In this document: one piece after another, positions 52,867-62,700 of the stretch
Layout of the letters: each line of letters begins with the position of its first letter
Position numbering within the stretch: position 1 is the first letter of the stretch
NCBI GenBank assembly: GCA_964406155.1
Contig: CAYOQR010000020.1
Coordinates: 13,592-77,591, forward strand
Length of the DNA: 64,000 nt
Reading direction: 5' to 3'
From: Dongia_B sp964406155
GTDB lineage: Bacteria; Pseudomonadota; Alphaproteobacteria; Dongiales; Dongiaceae
Program-made: the position numbers and the translations under genes
The notes under the pieces: model-generated
Told to the model about the DNA's origin: nothing
The model's database searches: none
The model's input: the letters and a program-made list of their open reading frames with translations, nothing else

Positions 52867-54135
52867 TCAGCGGGACGCCAACCCCGGACGCCCGGCTTCA
52901 ACCGGTTTCACCTGCAGCATGTTGTCGATCAGGCGCCCCTGGTAAAGCGAGAGGCCCAGTATTTCGCCGACCTTGAAGGCCTGTTCGCTGTCGACCCGGC
53001 AGAGAATGATGCGCTCGCGCCCGATCCGCTCCACCGCCTCGAGCAGGGGCTGGCCGTGACGCCCCTCGACGTGATCGACCAGGGCCGGTGTCCAGAGGAT
53101 CTTGATCAGATCGAAACCCAGCAACTGGCGATCGAGCAGTGGCAGCATCAGATGCGGCAGGCCGTCGATCGTCAGCTTATAGCCACGCTCCTTGAGGAAA
53201 TCGCGGGCGAAGAGGTAGTCGCCCGGTTCGGAAAAGACGTCGATCGAGGGCAGCTCGATCGACATCATGCCGCGATCCTTGAGATTGGTGACACGGTCGA
53301 ATTCCAGGAAATCGCGACCGAGTACCGTCCCCACGGTCAGGTTGAGGCTGGAATAACGCAGCAGTTTGCGATATTCGCGCTGGCCGATCAAGGCCAGCAT
53401 GCGCTGGTCGAGCACATGGGAAAGATGCTGGAACAGCCATTTGTCGGAAGTCACGTCATAGCCGGGCAGGATCGTCTCGGCCAGGTATCGCATGGAGAAA
53501 TAGATTTCGTGGAAGATCGGCTCCGGACGGCTGCCGGGCACCACGGCGCAGACCTCCTGGCGCCGCAGCACATTGGCGAGGTCGGCACGGGCGATCGAGC
53601 GTTCCAGGATCTGCAGGTGATTAGGATCGAGCATCGCGCCGGCGGGCGCCAGCTCCTCGATCTGGCGCTGTGCATGCGAGGCCGCGCTCAGCATACGCTG
53701 GCGGTCGTCGTTGATCAGGAGTACCCGCGCCAGGAAGGCATCGTAATCGGTCGCCAGATGGTACCAGCGGCAGAACTCCTCCTCGCCGCCGGGGCCGACA
53801 TTCTGCGCCGAGAGCAGGGGGTCCTCGCTGAAGAGGTATTTGACCTGCAGGACGCCGGCATCGATATCGGCGATGCTGGCGCCCTTGACCAGCACGACGA
53901 CGTTGTTGTTGTGAATCCGATAGAGCGCGGCATCGTATTTCTTCACCAGCGGCTCGAAAGCCTTGACGATGATCCGCAGATGCTGCGGCCGCTGATGATG
54001 GGCCCGCAGCAGGGCGACATGCAGTTCGACCGCGATCCAGCCGGTCCGGTACCGGCCCAGGCGCTGGGCGTAATCCAGCAGCACCTCGTCATCGGACATG
54101 GTCCGGGTATCCTTGAACCACTCGCTCATTGTCAT
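52867..54135 (-). CDS. Degenerate EAL-like domain protein
   Basis: A 422-residue soluble protein with no membrane segment. The front (~200 residues) has no family I recognise (IIVKAFEPLVKKYDAALYRI and LYRIHNNNVVVLVKGAS look GGDEF/PAS-like at best). The back resembles an EAL fold: SLNLTVGTVLGRDFLEFDRV, MMSIELPSIDVFSEP, YKLTIDGLPHLMLPLLDRQ, FDLIKILW and LGLSLYQGRLIDNML. The EAL signature glutamate and the DDFG metal motif are missing, so phosphodiesterase activity is unlikely. It could bind c-di-GMP or a partner. Starts 54129 and 54135 are both possible. It precedes no gene directly and lies next to a LapG-like gene. Confidence 0.7.
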   Translation of the reverse strand: MTMSEWFKDTRTMSDDEVLLDYAQRLGRYRTGWIAVELHVALLRAHHQRPQHLRIIVKAFEPLVKKYDAALYRIHNNNVVVLVKGASIADIDAGVLQVKYLFSEDPLLSAQNVGPGGEEEFCRWYHLATDYDAFLARVLLINDDRQRMLSAASHAQRQIEELAPAGAMLDPNHLQILERSIARADLANVLRRQEVCAVVPGSRPEPIFHEIYFSMRYLAETILPGYDVTSDKWLFQHLSHVLDQRMLALIGQREYRKLLRYSSLNLTVGTVLGRDFLEFDRVTNLKDRGMMSIELPSIDVFSEPGDYLFARDFLKERGYKLTIDGLPHLMLPLLDRQLLGFDLIKILWTPALVDHVEGRHGQPLLEAVERIGRERIILCRVDSEQAFKVGEILGLSLYQGRLIDNMLQVKPVEAGRPGLASR

Positions 54136-54308
54136 CCGCCATTCATCGGCCGCGCCGGCCCAGCCGGCCGCGACACCAAGTCCCGAGCACTCGAGCCTGG
54201 ATGAATATCGTGAATTTTCCGCTAATGCGATCGACGAAAGCAGCTATGTCAGGTGTTTACGCCCGGAAGCTCAGATGCGGTCCTGACGAAATCCTGGCAG
54301 TCAGGTCA

Positions 54309-55022
54309 TCACCGGGTATGCAGCCACCAGCCGTTCTCGTTGATCGAATAGACCGGCTGGTAGTGCTTGATGGAATTGGCCGGCACCACGGTGGCGATCT
54401 GATTGTCGAGCAGCATCGGTACATTGTCGACATAGACGACCAGGACGGCATGGCCGAGATTGAGGTTGAGGTCGCGCAGGGCGACGACGCGCATATCGGC
54501 GATCGGCACGCCAAGCGCCTTCAGCGCCATGTATTTCGAAATGGCGAAATCCTCGCAATCGCCGCTCTTCTTGAGAAATTCATAAGGCGTGGCCCAATAA
54601 TCCTCGACGCCCCAGTTGCTGATATCGAGGATATAGGGATGCAGGTTCATCTCCCGGTTGACCTCTTTCAACTGCGTCTTGAGGTCCTTGCCCTGCAGCC
54701 GGGCGATCAGCTCCTTCCAACCCTTGGTGGTACAGGTGGCGCTTTCGCACGGTGCCCCATTGTTCCAGCGCTTCAGCATGTCGTTCCACTTGGGGAACTT
54801 CTTCATGTTGGTCGACGGCAGCTCGAAAGTGCCGAACAATTTCGGATAGCTGCGCGCCGCCGCCGGATGCGCGGGATGGGCGAGCAGAACCAACAGGAGA
54901 GGCGTTGCCAGCAACGACGACAGAATCCGCAAGCCGCGGGATCCATGATGACGCCCGCCAATAGCTCGCAACCCGGCCAGGCCGATGCCGCCGGTCAGGA
55001 CGATGGTCAGCAATGCGAGCAT
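54309..55022 (-). CDS. LapG-like bacterial transglutaminase-like cysteine protease
   Basis: A 237-residue BTLCP (DUF920) protein with an N-terminal hydrophobic segment (LLATPLLLVLLAHPAHPAAA) that acts as a signal or anchor. The catalytic triad is Cys156 (KSGDCEDFAISKY), His191 (LGHAVLVVYV) and Asp206 (MLLDNQIAT). LapG of Pseudomonas cleaves a surface adhesin when released from LapD at low c-di-GMP. No adhesin or LapD gene is in the window, so that role is inferred from the fold. It lies between a degenerate EAL gene and, divergently, a sensor with a degenerate HD-GYP. Confidence 0.85.
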   Translation of the reverse strand: MLALLTIVLTGGIGLAGLRAIGGRHHGSRGLRILSSLLATPLLLVLLAHPAHPAAARSYPKLFGTFELPSTNMKKFPKWNDMLKRWNNGAPCESATCTTKGWKELIARLQGKDLKTQLKEVNREMNLHPYILDISNWGVEDYWATPYEFLKKSGDCEDFAISKYMALKALGVPIADMRVVALRDLNLNLGHAVLVVYVDNVPMLLDNQIATVVPANSIKHYQPVYSINENGWWLHTR

Positions 55023-55248
55023 CTAGATCCTGTCACAGGGAAGAGGCCACCTACCGCTCCGGTTGTAACGAAACAACGCGTTGCAGACAATAAAACTGAC
55101 TTTGGCTATGATAATCGGCCAGATGAGCCGGATTGCCGCAAAAGAGCATTAATTAATCGTTAATCGGTGCCGCGCGACTATCGTTCTAAAATTCGACTAA
55201 AGAGCGCGATAGTTTGCGCGCGTGAGAAAACTGCAGGAGAGAGCGACC

Positions 55249-57489
55249 GTGACGATCGGATCCGACCAGCCGGAGAGCCACCAGCCGAAAAGCGCTGGCA
55301 CCCCGACTTCTTCCGTCGCATCCGGCGGCGACAATCCCGCCAGCACTCTGTTCGAGGAGACGCCCACCCGCTCGGGACTGGATATCCGCGTCCTCTTCCC
55401 GATCCTGCTGCTGATCGTGCTCGGCCTGGTCGGCGTCTGGGCGATCAGCCAGTTCGTCGGCCAGGAACGCCAGCGCGAGCTGACCCAGTGGCAGGTCCGC
55501 ATGGGCATCATCGCCGACAGCCGCGCGACGGAAGTCAGCCGCTGGCTGGACCGGCAGATCAAGGATCTCGGCGGCCTCGCGGATAACGAATCGGTCCAGC
55601 TCTATGTCAGCTCGATCAACGACTACAATACTGCCCAGGCAAACGGCCAGCAGGACGCCAATCAGCAGGATGAAGTCAACGGCTTCAAGGAATATCTGCG
55701 CAACCTGCTGACGGTGACCGCCGACCGCACCGGCTTTGCCAGCAGCAAGTCGCAGCAGACCGTCAAGGCAAACGAGCAGCAGGTCGCCGTTTCCGGCCTG
55801 ATGATCACCGACATGCACGGCGCCGTCATCGCCACCTCGGCGGAAGCACCGCCCTTCAACGGCCAGCTCAAGACCTTCGTGCAGAACGTCCAGGCCGGCA
55901 GCACCGGCGTCAGCCCGATGTATCTCAACAGCAAGGGCAATCCCAGCCTGGCCTTCGTCGCGCCGCTTTATGCCGTGCAGTCGGATAACAGCGCAACGGC
56001 ACAGATCGGCCGCATCATCGGCGTGAAGGAAGTCGCCGACGAATTGTATCCACTGCTGCGCCAGCCCGGCGAAACCAGCCAGACCGCGCTCAGCGCGCTG
56101 CTGCAGGCCAATGGCAGCAAGGTGACCTATCTCTCGCCCATCGCCGACGACAAGCAGCCGGTGACGCCGCTCGGCCTGGAGATGGATCTCAACACGCCCA
56201 ATCTCGACGCGGCCTTTGCCGTGCAGGCGGTCAACGGCTTCGCCACCGATAAGAAGAATTATCGCACCCAGGATGTCCTGGTAACGTCCCGCCAGTTGAG
56301 CCAGGTGCCGTGGGTCCTGATGTATACGGTCGGCTATCAGGAGGCGCTGGGCGCCGCCGATGCCCGCTTCCGGCAGCTCGCCACCTATCTGGGTCTGGCG
56401 CTGCTCGTGCTGGCGATTGCCATCATCGCCGTCTGGCGCCATGGCTCGTCGCGCCGCGCCAGCCTGGCGGCCGAGCAGTTCAAGACCATGGCGCGGAAAT
56501 TCGAGGAGCAGAAGGAACTGCTCCAGGTGGTGACGGACAGCCAGCCCACCAGCATCTTCATCCTCGACCAGCAGAACCGCTATCGCTTCGCCAATGCCCA
56601 GACGGCCCGGCAGGCCGGGGTTTCGGCGCAGGATCTGCTTGGCAAGGAGATCGGCGCGGTGCTCGGGCCCGCCGCCGCCAAGCGTTATGTCACGCTCAGC
56701 AAGCAGGTCCGGGAAGCCGGCACCAACGTCACCGATGTGGCCCGCCAGGAGCAGGACCATAAATTGAAGGTCGTGCAGACCGAGCAGATCCCCCTGCGCG
56801 GCCATGCCGGCCTCAATGACGACGTGCTGACGGTGGAGCGCGATATCACCGATGTGGTGACCGAACGCGAACGCCGGTCGCGCACCTTGCAGCAACTGGT
56901 CAAGACCCTGGTCGAGGTGGTCGATAAGCGCGATCCCTTCGCCGCCAATCACTCCAGCCGGGTGGCGGCGATCGCGCGGTCCGTGGCCAGCGAGATGGGC
57001 CTCAGCGAAACCGAGATCGAGACGGCGGAAATCGCCGGCAACCTGCTCAATCTCGGCAAGATCCTGATCCCCAGCGACCTCCTGGCAAAGACCGGCAACT
57101 TGACGCCCGAGGAACTTCATCTGGTCCGCAACAGTATCCAGATGAGCGCCGATCTCCTGCGCGATATCGAATTCGACGGCCCGGTCGTCGACACCCTGCG
57201 CCAGGCCCAGGCGCGCTGGGACGGCACCGGCATTCCGACACTGGCTGGCGAGCAGATCCTGGTGACGGCCCGGATCATCGCGGTCGCCAATACCCTGGTC
57301 GGCATGACCAGCGACCGCGCCTTCCGTACCGCGATCAATCTCGATGAAGCGATCGAGCGCCTGCTGAAGGATTCCGGCAAGGCCTTCGATCGCCGCGTCA
57401 TCGCCGCACTGGTCAATTACATCGACAATCACGGTGGGCGCCAGGCGCTGGCCGCCATGAACGGACCGGCGCCGGAACCGGCTATCTGA
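55249..57489 (+). CDS. Membrane sensor with PAS and degenerate HD-GYP domain
   Basis: A 746-residue protein. GTG 55249 is chosen because AGGAGA lies 9 nt upstream; GTG 55222 has none. There is one membrane helix near residues 50-70, a large periplasmic Cache-like sensory part, a second helix (TYLGLALLVLAIAIIAVWR), a PAS domain, then an HD-GYP domain. That domain keeps His568 (NHSSRVAAIARSVA) but the HD pair is Leu600-Asn601 (NLLNLGKIL), and the HHExxDGxGYP motif reads AQARWDGTGIP. It is probably catalytically dead and may bind c-di-GMP or a partner. Confidence 0.85.
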   Translation: MTIGSDQPESHQPKSAGTPTSSVASGGDNPASTLFEETPTRSGLDIRVLFPILLLIVLGLVGVWAISQFVGQERQRELTQWQVRMGIIADSRATEVSRWLDRQIKDLGGLADNESVQLYVSSINDYNTAQANGQQDANQQDEVNGFKEYLRNLLTVTADRTGFASSKSQQTVKANEQQVAVSGLMITDMHGAVIATSAEAPPFNGQLKTFVQNVQAGSTGVSPMYLNSKGNPSLAFVAPLYAVQSDNSATAQIGRIIGVKEVADELYPLLRQPGETSQTALSALLQANGSKVTYLSPIADDKQPVTPLGLEMDLNTPNLDAAFAVQAVNGFATDKKNYRTQDVLVTSRQLSQVPWVLMYTVGYQEALGAADARFRQLATYLGLALLVLAIAIIAVWRHGSSRRASLAAEQFKTMARKFEEQKELLQVVTDSQPTSIFILDQQNRYRFANAQTARQAGVSAQDLLGKEIGAVLGPAAAKRYVTLSKQVREAGTNVTDVARQEQDHKLKVVQTEQIPLRGHAGLNDDVLTVERDITDVVTERERRSRTLQQLVKTLVEVVDKRDPFAANHSSRVAAIARSVASEMGLSETEIETAEIAGNLLNLGKILIPSDLLAKTGNLTPEELHLVRNSIQMSADLLRDIEFDGPVVDTLRQAQARWDGTGIPTLAGEQILVTARIIAVANTLVGMTSDRAFRTAINLDEAIERLLKDSGKAFDRRVIAALVNYIDNHGGRQALAAMNGPAPEPAI

Positions 57490-57510
57490 TTCTGCCATCC
57501 ACCAGCTCCA

Positions 57511-57549
57511 ACGGCCTCGGTCGGGTTCACCCTGATCGAGGCCGTCGCT
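57511..57549 (+). terminator. Hairpin terminator of the HD-GYP-like gene
   Basis: ACGGCCTCG (57511-57519) pairs with CGAGGCCGT (57537-57545), followed by CGCTTTTC. It lies just past the stop, between convergent genes. Confidence 0.6.
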
Positions 57550-57578
57550 TTTCATCAGGTCGGCGGGCGGTCGCGGCT

Positions 57579-57998
57579 CTATCCGACCGGATCGGTGCGC
57601 ATCAGACGGCGGCAGGCAGCCTGGGCGATGCGCAGAATCTGCGCCCGACGGCGGGCCGCATGCAGCGGCATGGAAGGTGCCGGCCGGATGATGGCGCCGC
57701 CATGCCCGTCAGCCAGGATCAACCCGCAATCCTGCGGCAGAATCTCCTGGGGGAAATCCGGCGCCACGCCAAAGAAAAAGCGGTCGCAGAATTCAAGATA
57801 ATCCTGCCATTTGTGATCTGTCATGAAATCGACACGGCTGCTCTTGATCTCGACGATGCAGATCTGCCCCTGATCGTCGAGTGCGACCAGATCGGCCCGC
57901 CGTCCGTTGGGCAAAGGCAGCTCGCCAAGGACGACAAGCCCCATATCGGCGAACATCAAAGTAATGCCCCGCGCCAGCCGGACTGCTGTTTCTTCCAT
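57579..57998 (-). CDS. mmcB: MmcB-family DNA repair-associated protein
   Basis: A 139-residue protein with a restriction-endonuclease-like fold (DUF1052). The core is LPNGRRADLVALDDQG then ICIVEIKSSRVDF, with D, E and K spaced as in PD-(D/E)XK nucleases. DHKWQDYLEFCDRFFF follows. MmcB of Caulobacter is a LexA-controlled DNA-damage protein. The start at 57998 is taken over 58043. It is divergent from mtgA. Confidence 0.85.
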   Translation of the reverse strand: MEETAVRLARGITLMFADMGLVVLGELPLPNGRRADLVALDDQGQICIVEIKSSRVDFMTDHKWQDYLEFCDRFFFGVAPDFPQEILPQDCGLILADGHGGAIIRPAPSMPLHAARRRAQILRIAQAACRRLMRTDPVG

Positions 57999-58149
57999 GA
58001 TGCTCGTTCTTTCAATGTCATGCCGCCTGCATGCCCCCGGCATTATGGCCCGCCCCGTCGAATGACGCCAACCGACCGGGCCGCCCTGTCTCTTCCGGCG
58101 CGCCTCCTCCCGGCTTGTTCCCGTGCCGCCGCGCCGCTATCAAGAGGGC

Positions 58150-59046
58150 ATGGATGATGACCATCTGCCGGCCCCGCCGCCCGCCCCACCGAATACCGCC
58201 GACTATCCCGTGGCGGCGCATGGTCATGGCCGTCCAGATGCCCATGGCCACGCCGAGGCGACGGATGACCGGCCCGGCCCCGGCATCCCGCCGCCGCCAA
58301 GTTCCACATCGCTGATGTCGTCTCCTCAGCACAACACCCATGGGGCGCCGGGAAGAAAGCCGGGCCCGATGCGCCGTGTCGGCCGCTGGTTGGTGCGGCT
58401 GGCGGCCCTGGCTTTCGGCTGTTCGGTCCTGCTGACGGTGGTCTATCGCTGGGTTCCGGTGCCGTTGACGCCGCTGATGGTGATCCGCCTGATGGAAGGC
58501 GAAGGGTTTCGCAAGGACTGGGTATCCTATGATGCGATCTCACCGCAATTGGCGCGCGCCGTCATCGCCTCGGAAGATTCAGGCTTCTGCGAGCATAACG
58601 GTTTCGACTGGTCGGCAATCGAGCAGGCCTGGCACCGCAACCAGCATTCGCCGCGCATCCGCGGTGGCAGCACCATCAGCAACCAGACGGCCAAGAATGT
58701 TTTTCTCTGGCCGGACCGCACCTATGTCCGTAAGGCGGTGGAATTCTATTTCACCGCCTTGATCGAATTCTTCTGGACCAAGCGGCGCATTCTCGAGGTC
58801 TATCTGAACGTGGTCGAATGGGGGCACGGCATCTATGGTGCCGAAGCCGCCGCGCGGGCGCATTTCGGGAAATCGGCACGGGACCTCACCCGTCGCGAGG
58901 CCGCCTTGCTGGCGGCGGTCCTGCCCAATCCACGCCTCTGGTCCGCCAGCAAACCCACATCCTATATCCGGAGCCGCGCCGCCACGATCCAGGCGCGGAT
59001 GGCTGACGTTCCCGATCCCACCGGCGATCCCTGCCGGCAACGATGA
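58150..59046 (+). CDS. mtgA: Monofunctional peptidoglycan transglycosylase
   Basis: A 298-residue inner-membrane glycosyltransferase that polymerises lipid II. A Pro/His-rich N-terminus of about 80 residues precedes one membrane helix (WLVRLAALAFGCSVLLTVVY). The catalytic glutamate is in VIASEDSGFCEHNGFDW, and RGGSTISNQTAKNVFLWP and EFFWTKRRILEVYLNVVEWG are the usual GT51 motifs. Start 58150 has AAGAGGG just upstream. The N-terminal extension is longer than usual. Confidence 0.95.
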   Translation: MDDDHLPAPPPAPPNTADYPVAAHGHGRPDAHGHAEATDDRPGPGIPPPPSSTSLMSSPQHNTHGAPGRKPGPMRRVGRWLVRLAALAFGCSVLLTVVYRWVPVPLTPLMVIRLMEGEGFRKDWVSYDAISPQLARAVIASEDSGFCEHNGFDWSAIEQAWHRNQHSPRIRGGSTISNQTAKNVFLWPDRTYVRKAVEFYFTALIEFFWTKRRILEVYLNVVEWGHGIYGAEAAARAHFGKSARDLTRREAALLAAVLPNPRLWSASKPTSYIRSRAATIQARMADVPDPTGDPCRQR

Positions 59047-59067
59047 CGCGGCCGGAATTCTTCCCGG

Positions 59068-59349
59068 CTAATCTTTATTGAGCAGGCGCCGCAGGGCATC
59101 GGCCGCCTGGCGCTGCCCCTGATCCGAGCCGAGGCTCTTGTGCAGACGCTGCTTGGCGGCCTGAACCTGCATGGCCTCGGCCAGCCGTGCCTGGCGTTCG
59201 GGCGTCATCAGTTTTTTCGCCAGGGCCTCGCGCTGCGCCAGCAGGTCCTTGGTATCAGGCTTCTTGTTGCCGGGCTTTATGCCCTTCCCCGTCGCCCCGC
59301 CATCCTGTGACGTGGCCGATGAGCCGAATAACCGGGACCACAACCCCAT
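59068..59349 (-). CDS. Small hypothetical protein
   Basis: A 93-residue basic protein, GLWSRLFGSSATSQDG at the front and a helical, Gln/Arg-rich second half (LLAQREALAKKLMTPERQAR; AMQVQAAKQRLHKSL). It has no membrane segment or known domain. It ends ADALRRLLNKD. The start at 59349 is favoured over 59382 because AGGCGG lies upstream. It is convergent with mtgA. Confidence 0.65.
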   Translation of the reverse strand: MGLWSRLFGSSATSQDGGATGKGIKPGNKKPDTKDLLAQREALAKKLMTPERQARLAEAMQVQAAKQRLHKSLGSDQGQRQAADALRRLLNKD

Positions 59350-59760
59350 CTGCCGCCTACCTTTCGTTCCTCGCACCATCATGGCGACGAAGATTTACCG
59401 TTTTATCAACGGGCCGGCCTGGATCCGGGAATGCCGTGCCCCCCAAAGGGTAGATAAAGCAATTTCATCTCTGACGAGAAACAGTCTTTCCGCCTGAATC
59501 ATGAAGAACAACTAATGAGACGTCATTCCGCGCACGGCCGCTTGTGCGGTCACCCCCGAAATAGATATGTAAAATCAATATATTAGATCCACCAGGTGAG
59601 ACGCCATGCGGCGATAGTATCGTTAATATTCTTTCCTATTTCCGGCCGCCACAGCACACGCAAAAAAATCATCGTCAAATTATTGTAAATAGATTGGAAA
59701 GCTTTGCCTGCGACCATGTTCCTTATCCGTTAAGAACCAGATCCGACTTGGCCAAGCGTC
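59350..59760. other. 411-bp AT-richer gap before the multi-PAS kinase
   Basis: No gene is seen. From about 59460 to 59740 the sequence is noticeably AT-richer than the rest of the window, with ATATTAGAT and GTTAATATTC stretches and a short palindrome CGATA-G-TATCG (59612-59622). It probably holds the kinase promoter and the small gene's promoter. Confidence 0.5.
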
Positions 59761-62700
59761 ATGAGCCAGCATACGTCGCATGTATTCGTTCCCCGCGCCG
59801 GACGCGGCAAGATTGCCGCATCCTGGCCGGATCAGTTGCTGATCGACAGCCTGTCCATGAAGATCGTCCTGCCTTTGCTGCTGGCGACCTTGCTGATGGC
59901 CGGCTGCGCCATCTGGCTGATCGACCACTCAGCCATCACCACGACCCGGACCCGCCTGGCCCAACTGGCGGTTTCCGTCGCCGAGCAGATGGGACGCGAC
60001 AGCGAGCAGATCAATGACGTGCTGGACAGCGGCAGCCGCCTGCTGGAAGGGACTGTGGATATCAATCAAGCGGATACCAATCGCCTGCAGGAACAGATCC
60101 GCCCGCGATTGACCGGCATGCCCTTGATGAAAGGTGTCATTTTCAGCGACGAGACCGGCACGCGGCGCGTCGTCACCCGCGATTTCAACGATCCGATTTA
60201 CGGTTTCGATTCACGGCAATTCTACCAGGACTATCTCAACCGCCCGGATGGGTCGCTCATCATCGGCGCGCCTTTCGACTTCGTGACTGGCGGGCAGGGC
60301 ATTCCCGTCATTCATCCTGTGCGCGACGAGGCCGGTCGGCTCAAGGGCCTCGTCACGGTTCTGTTGAAGGCCGAGCTGTTGAGCGAATCCTATCGATCGA
60401 TCGCCCCCGGCCACGCCGACAACATCGCCCTTCTGCAACTCGACGGCACCCCCCTGGTCGGAAAAACCAAACTGGGCCCGGAAACGGTTGCGGCACTGGT
60501 CACGCATATACCGCAATCCCTGGCCCAGGACAGCCGCGACGACGATCCCGGCGAAGACGCGGCACCCGTCGACATCCTCACCAAATCCGGCCAGTTCAGT
60601 TATCTCGCGGCCAAGAAAGTGCCGCATCTCCCGCTGCTGGCCGTCGCCATGACCACCCGCCTCGGCGTTATCCAGGGCTGGATTCTGCAGGCCAGCATCG
60701 TCGCCGGCGTGATCATCGCCGCAGGCCTCATCCTGGTTGGCCTGACGATCTATCTCGGCCGCAAGATCGCAGCTAATGAACGCTCCCTGCTGGCCCAGGC
60801 TGAATTCACCAACCTGATCGTCGATTCGGCGGAAGTGCTGATCTTCGTCCGCGACCGCGACGGCCGGATCCTGCGCGTCAACGAAACCGCCGAGCGGCAT
60901 CTCGGCTACCCGGCATCGGCGCTCAAGGACCGCGATACCCTGCTTTCCATCATTCCGCCGGATGAGCAGGCGCGAAGCATGGGCGCCTTCATGTCCAACG
61001 ATCCGGCGCGCTTTCCCAGCAGCCATGAAAACCACATGATCACCCGGCAAGGCGAAAGGCGCTTCTACCGCTGGTCGAATGTCGCGGTCCTCAACAAAGC
61101 CGGAGGCATTTCGCTGGTCATCGGCATTGGTGAAGATATTACCGCCGCCGCCAAGACCCGCCGCCTGCAAGAACGCAGCATCGCCGCGATGAGCCAGGCC
61201 CACCACCTGGCGGGCATGCGATACTATTTCATCAGCGACCAGCTCAGCCCTGAGGAAGCGGCGACGTATTCCTTCTATACCCAGATCGCCGAAGTGCTGG
61301 ACATGCCGGCTGGCGGGATTCCAGATGACCCGGGCGCTTTCATCGAGACCTTCATTCATCCCGACGACCGGACGCAGATTCGCCAGCAATACGACGCGTT
61401 CGACGCCGGCACCATCGACCAGTATCTGATCGAATACCGTGTCTCCAAGCCGACGGGTGAAATCCGTCATATCCGCGAAGGGTCCAAACGGGTCGTCGAT
61501 GCGGTGGACAATACCGCCCAGGCGATCGGCGTCATCCAGGACATCACCGATATCAAACACACGCAGCTCGCTTTGGAACGCAATGCCGCACTGATGAACC
61601 GGGCGCAGGGCATTGCGAAGATGTGCCACTGGTATTTCGAGCCGGCGGACGATCCCAAGACCTATGATGACGGGCGGTATCACTATTCAGACAACGCCAT
61701 CGACATTTTCGGCCTGCCCGCCGCTGCCCTCGACATGTCCGAAGCCGACTTCGCCGTCCGGCTGGTTCATCCGGACGATCGCGACTTCGTCTATGAGACC
61801 TATCGCGCCTTCGTCACCGGTCCCGATCTGAAATACCAGCGGGTCTACCGTTTGCTGCTGCCCGACGGATCGGTACGGTATCTCTCCGATGCCGGCGAGA
61901 AACGATTGTCGCCGGATGGCAGGCTGAAACTGGTGCTGGGTATCTCCCAGGATGTCACCACGTTGCATCTCTCCGAAGCTTCCCTGCGGCGCGCCGAGAG
62001 CCAGCTCCGCCATGGCATGCGCATCGCCGCCATGGGGCATTGGCATGCCGAGACATCGGAGACGACCAAGCATCGCTACGCCCTGCAATATTCCGAAGAA
62101 GCGGCGGCGATCTTCGGTGTCACGCCGGCCGTGCTGTCGCAGCTCGATCTTACCGGTTTCGTCGGCCGCTTCGTCCTGCCGGATGACCAACCCCAGGCGC
62201 AGGAAAAGCTGCTGCAGTTCTGGAACGGTACCGATACCCATTTGGCGATGGAATGCCACATCCTGCGTGGCGACGGTGCGATCCGCATGGTGCGGGTCCT
62301 GGCGGAACGGGTCCGCATGACCCATCCCTCCCAGGTCCAGATCATCGGCATGGTGCAGGACATCACCGATCTCAAGCATCATGAACTGGTCCTGCGGCAA
62401 ACCGAGATGCTGCTGCAGCATGCCCATCGCCTAGCGAAAATCGGCTATTGGCTGTGGCATCCGTCGGAGACGCTGGAAACCGAAACCGGCACCCTCACCT
62501 ATTCGGATGGGCTGCGTGAGATGCTCGGATTCGACACGCCACACTACCACGGCGATGATGAAGTCTTCTGCCAGATGCATGTCCATGCCGATGACCGGCA
62601 GGCGGTCCAGCAGGCCTTCGTCGATTATCGCCGGGGCCTGACCGATTCCTATAATCTCGATTACCGCTTCCTGCGCCCGGATGGCGAGATCATCAATCTG

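Noticed and set aside
55186..57555. A 789-codon open frame on the minus strand
   Set aside because: It is antisense to the PAS/HD-GYP sensor gene and has no family match.
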